Source: Bacteroidota bacterium
GTDB lineage: Bacteria; Bacteroidota; Bacteroidia; Flavobacteriales_F; PHOS-HE28
Assembly (NCBI GenBank): GCA_023412755.1
Contig: JAEZCB010000059.1
Coordinates: 1-8,188, forward strand
DNA length: 8,188 nt
Direction: 5' to 3'
Shown: positions 6,743 to 8,188 of the stretch, piece by piece
Position numbering within the stretch: position 1 is the first letter of the stretch
Layout: every line of letters begins with the position of its first letter
Program-made: the position numbers and the translations under genes
The notes under the pieces: generated by a model
What the model was told of the DNA's origin: nothing
The model's database searches: none
Seen by the model: the letters and a program-made list of their open reading frames with translations, nothing else

Positions 6743-6748
6743 CTGCTG

Positions 6749-7282
6749 ATGGACCACTACATTCACATCCTGCTTGCCTTGTTATTGCTGGCATGCAATG
6801 ACACCAGCGGCCAACCCGATATATCCCAGGATACATCCATGGAACAGAACCAACGGACCAAACATCCCTATCATTCCCATTCGGACACCACAGCCTTGGA
6901 AGTGCCGAAAGAGGAATGGAAGCGCATACTCCCGGATGAGCTTTACCACATCGCATTCGAAAAAGGTACCGAGCGCGCCTTCACTGGAAAGTATTGGGAT
7001 CATGATGGTATTGGCACGTACGCATGTGCTGTTTGTGGCAATGTGTTGTTCCGCTCCGATGCCAAATTCTCCAGCAGCTGCGGATGGCCGAGCTTCTTTG
7101 AGCCGCAACGAAAAGAAGCATTGAAATACCATGAAGATCATAGTTTCGGCATGCAGCGCATAGAGGTCACCTGCGGCCGTTGCAGTGCGCACCTTGGCCA
7201 TGTCTTCAATGATGGCCCGCCGCCTACAGGGCTACGTTATTGCATCAATTCCATTAGCTTGGATCTGCTGGATACGGAATGA
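6749..7282 (+). CDS. msrB: Lipoprotein peptide-methionine (R)-S-oxide reductase
   Basis: A 177-residue MsrB that reduces methionine-R-sulfoxide in oxidised proteins. It begins with a lipoprotein signal: hydrophobic residues 5-15 and lipobox L13-L14-A15-C16. This puts the enzyme in the cell envelope, whereas many MsrB proteins are cytoplasmic. A polar linker (17-50) with a His-rich patch HPYHSHSD (39-46) leads to the catalytic domain at 53-173. Zinc-binding Cys pairs are C93/C96 (CAVC) and C142/C145 (CGRC). C111 in CGWPSF is the usual resolving cysteine, and C165 in RYCINS is the catalytic cysteine, with GHVFNDGP (150-157) before it. All expected residues are present, so the enzyme should be active. 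ATG 6749 is chosen because it includes the lipobox. ATG 6839 would give a soluble form. No msrA is adjacent. The gene is divergent from the DUF4870 gene and is followed by strong hairpins. Confidence 0.95.
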   Translation: MDHYIHILLALLLLACNDTSGQPDISQDTSMEQNQRTKHPYHSHSDTTALEVPKEEWKRILPDELYHIAFEKGTERAFTGKYWDHDGIGTYACAVCGNVLFRSDAKFSSSCGWPSFFEPQRKEALKYHEDHSFGMQRIEVTCGRCSAHLGHVFNDGPPPTGLRYCINSISLDLLDTE

Positions 7283-7295
7283 ATACGCTCCCTGA

Positions 7296-7321
7296 CCATG
7301 GTGCCTGACTAGGGACCATGG
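7296..7321 (+). repeat. Hairpin 1 in the msrB-TPR gap
   Basis: CCATGGT (7296-7302) pairs with ACCATGG (7315-7321). After one G-G mismatch, CCT (7304-7306) pairs with AGG (7311-7313), leaving loop GACT. It starts 13 bp after the msrB stop. There is no T-run, so it is not a typical terminator. Its right arm is shared with hairpin 2. Confidence 0.6.
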
Positions 7322-7369
7322 ATATGGATGGATAATGATCATCTTTGATCATACATCCATCCACCATGG
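7316..7369 (+). repeat. Hairpin 2, overlapping the start codon of the TPR gene
   Basis: The core pairs TGGATGGAT (7325-7333) with ATCCATCCA (7355-7363) and ATGATCA (7335-7341) with TGATCAT (7346-7352), loop TCTT, with a small internal loop (7334 against 7353-7354). An outer clamp CCATGG (7316-7321) can pair with CCATGG (7364-7369), with ATA (7322-7324) bulged. The clamp includes the ATG of the next gene (7366-7368). It could mask that start, or stabilise the msrB mRNA end. Confidence 0.65.
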
Positions 7370-8188
7370 AGCATTCGCCGGGAAACAGAGCCTCATGGGT
7401 GCCTTTGCTTCCATTGCTCATCGCATGCTTATTCCATTCCTGTGCGGAGCATGATCAGGTACCCGCAACGCCCGATACCAGGGCCGCATTGCTTGAAAAA
7501 GCGAGGAGCTTGATACATGCGGCGCCAGATGATCTGTGGGCCAACGTGGATCGATACAAGTATCAGGAGGATGGTACTCCCTGGCCCGAAGGCCGTATGG
7601 CCATAGCTGAGGCGCTCCTGCATGATGCATCATCGCGTACGGCGGGTCGAATGGACAGCCTGTACAGGGATCGTACGCAACATCCCTTGATGGCGCTGCA
7701 CCATGCGGTATGCTCCTGCGCTGAGATCCTCCTGCACCAGCGGGACCATGCGGCAGCGGAACGTTGTGCTGGCGAACTCTTGGAGCGCCTGGACCTGGAC
7801 ACGCTGGCACGGGCAAAAGCAATGAGTACATATGCCTGGGCCATCGCCGAGCGCAGTGCGCCCATGGAGATAGAACCCCTGGTGGAGCTTGGGAAAGAAC
7901 AACTACGTGATGAGCGGTGCATCGCCGATCTGCTGGCAGCCAAAGCCTGGGCACATCTGAACCTCGGCGAGTTGCACATGGCCCAGATCACGCACGAGGA
8001 GGCCATAGAAAAAGCGAGGGCTTTGAACGATCCGCACATGCTTGCCAGGTGCCTTACGGGCATGGCCTTCAGCATGGTGGACCAGGGCGATCATGCGGGA
8101 GCCTCCGCCAACTTCAAAGAGGCCGATCAACTGTATGAACGATCGAATGATCAGCGCTGCCGGGTGGCCACGCTGGATGGTCTTGCCT
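7366..8188 (+). CDS. TPR-like helical lipoprotein, cut off by window edge
   Basis: An open frame from ATG 7366 to the window edge, 274 residues with no stop. An in-frame TGA at 7336 closes it upstream, leaving 7366 as the first ATG. The N-terminus is a lipoprotein signal: charged start with Arg8, hydrophobic WVPLLPLLIA (11-20), lipobox L18-I19-A20-C21 (C26 is a second, weaker candidate). The rest is all helical and rich in Ala, Leu and Glu. At least two TPR-like helix pairs are visible, at about 190-222 (AAKAWAHLNLGELHMAQITHEEA) and 227-262 (ARCLTGMAFSMVDQGDHAGA). Earlier helices at 105-165 look like degenerate repeats. In Bacteroidota, proteins that begin this way often end in a transmembrane segment plus a histidine kinase or LuxR-type output domain, but that part is outside the window and this is only inference. 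No Shine-Dalgarno is present and the start codon lies in a hairpin arm. Confidence 0.8.
   Translation, partial: MEHSPGNRASWVPLLPLLIACLFHSCAEHDQVPATPDTRAALLEKARSLIHAAPDDLWANVDRYKYQEDGTPWPEGRMAIAEALLHDASSRTAGRMDSLYRDRTQHPLMALHHAVCSCAEILLHQRDHAAAERCAGELLERLDLDTLARAKAMSTYAWAIAERSAPMEIEPLVELGKEQLRDERCIADLLAAKAWAHLNLGELHMAQITHEEAIEKARALNDPHMLARCLTGMAFSMVDQGDHAGASANFKEADQLYERSNDQRCRVATLDGLA

Noticed and set aside
5917..6748. Possible replication origin (oriC)
   Set aside because: Only one exact DnaA box and a few mismatched ones over 800 bp, no AT-rich unwinding element, no dnaA, dnaN or similar neighbour. A local DnaA-responsive site is more economical.
7418..8075. Minus-strand open frames of 170-178 residues
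   Set aside because: They lie opposite the TPR lipoprotein frame, which has a signal peptide and helical repeats. The minus-strand proteins are low-complexity and overlap each other.

Overview
The window looks like chromosomal DNA from a Bacteroidota bacterium with a fairly GC-rich genome. The main evidence is a PorP/SprF-family outer-membrane protein directly upstream of a GldK/PorK lipoprotein, which is the start of a type IX secretion (T9SS) core operon found only in that phylum. Supporting signs are the frequent lipoprotein signals, the near absence of Shine-Dalgarno sequences, and promoter candidates of the Bacteroidota TTTG / TAnnTTTG type. I see no IS element, phage gene, tRNA, rRNA or CRISPR array.

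Layout. Positions 1-6592 are all transcribed leftward (minus strand). Read in that direction the order is: a small DUF4870 membrane protein (6592-6230), a 313-bp gap with a probable terminator, DnaA-box-like repeats and hairpins, topA for DNA topoisomerase I (5916-3343), an arginase/formimidoylglutamase-like protein with a degraded metal site (3219-2050), a 141-bp gap with a good promoter candidate, porP/sprF (1908-976), and gldK (849 to beyond the left edge, where gldL, gldM and gldN would be expected). Positions 6749-8188 are transcribed rightward: a lipoprotein form of methionine sulfoxide reductase MsrB (6749-7282), then, after an 83-bp gap full of hairpins, a helical TPR-like lipoprotein (7366 to beyond the right edge). 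Both genes at the window edges are incomplete.

How the parts relate. porP and gldK belong to one machine: the outer-membrane barrel that works with T9SS cargo, and the periplasmic ring lipoprotein of the translocon. topA, the DUF4870 gene and msrB are ordinary housekeeping or stress genes. The arginase-like protein sits between topA and the T9SS genes and has lost three of the six usual metal ligands, so its job is the least certain of the complete genes here. The two most interesting non-coding stretches are the topA upstream region, with an exact TTATCCACA box and a near copy, and the msrB-TPR gap, where two hairpins compete for one arm and one of them buries the next gene's start codon.
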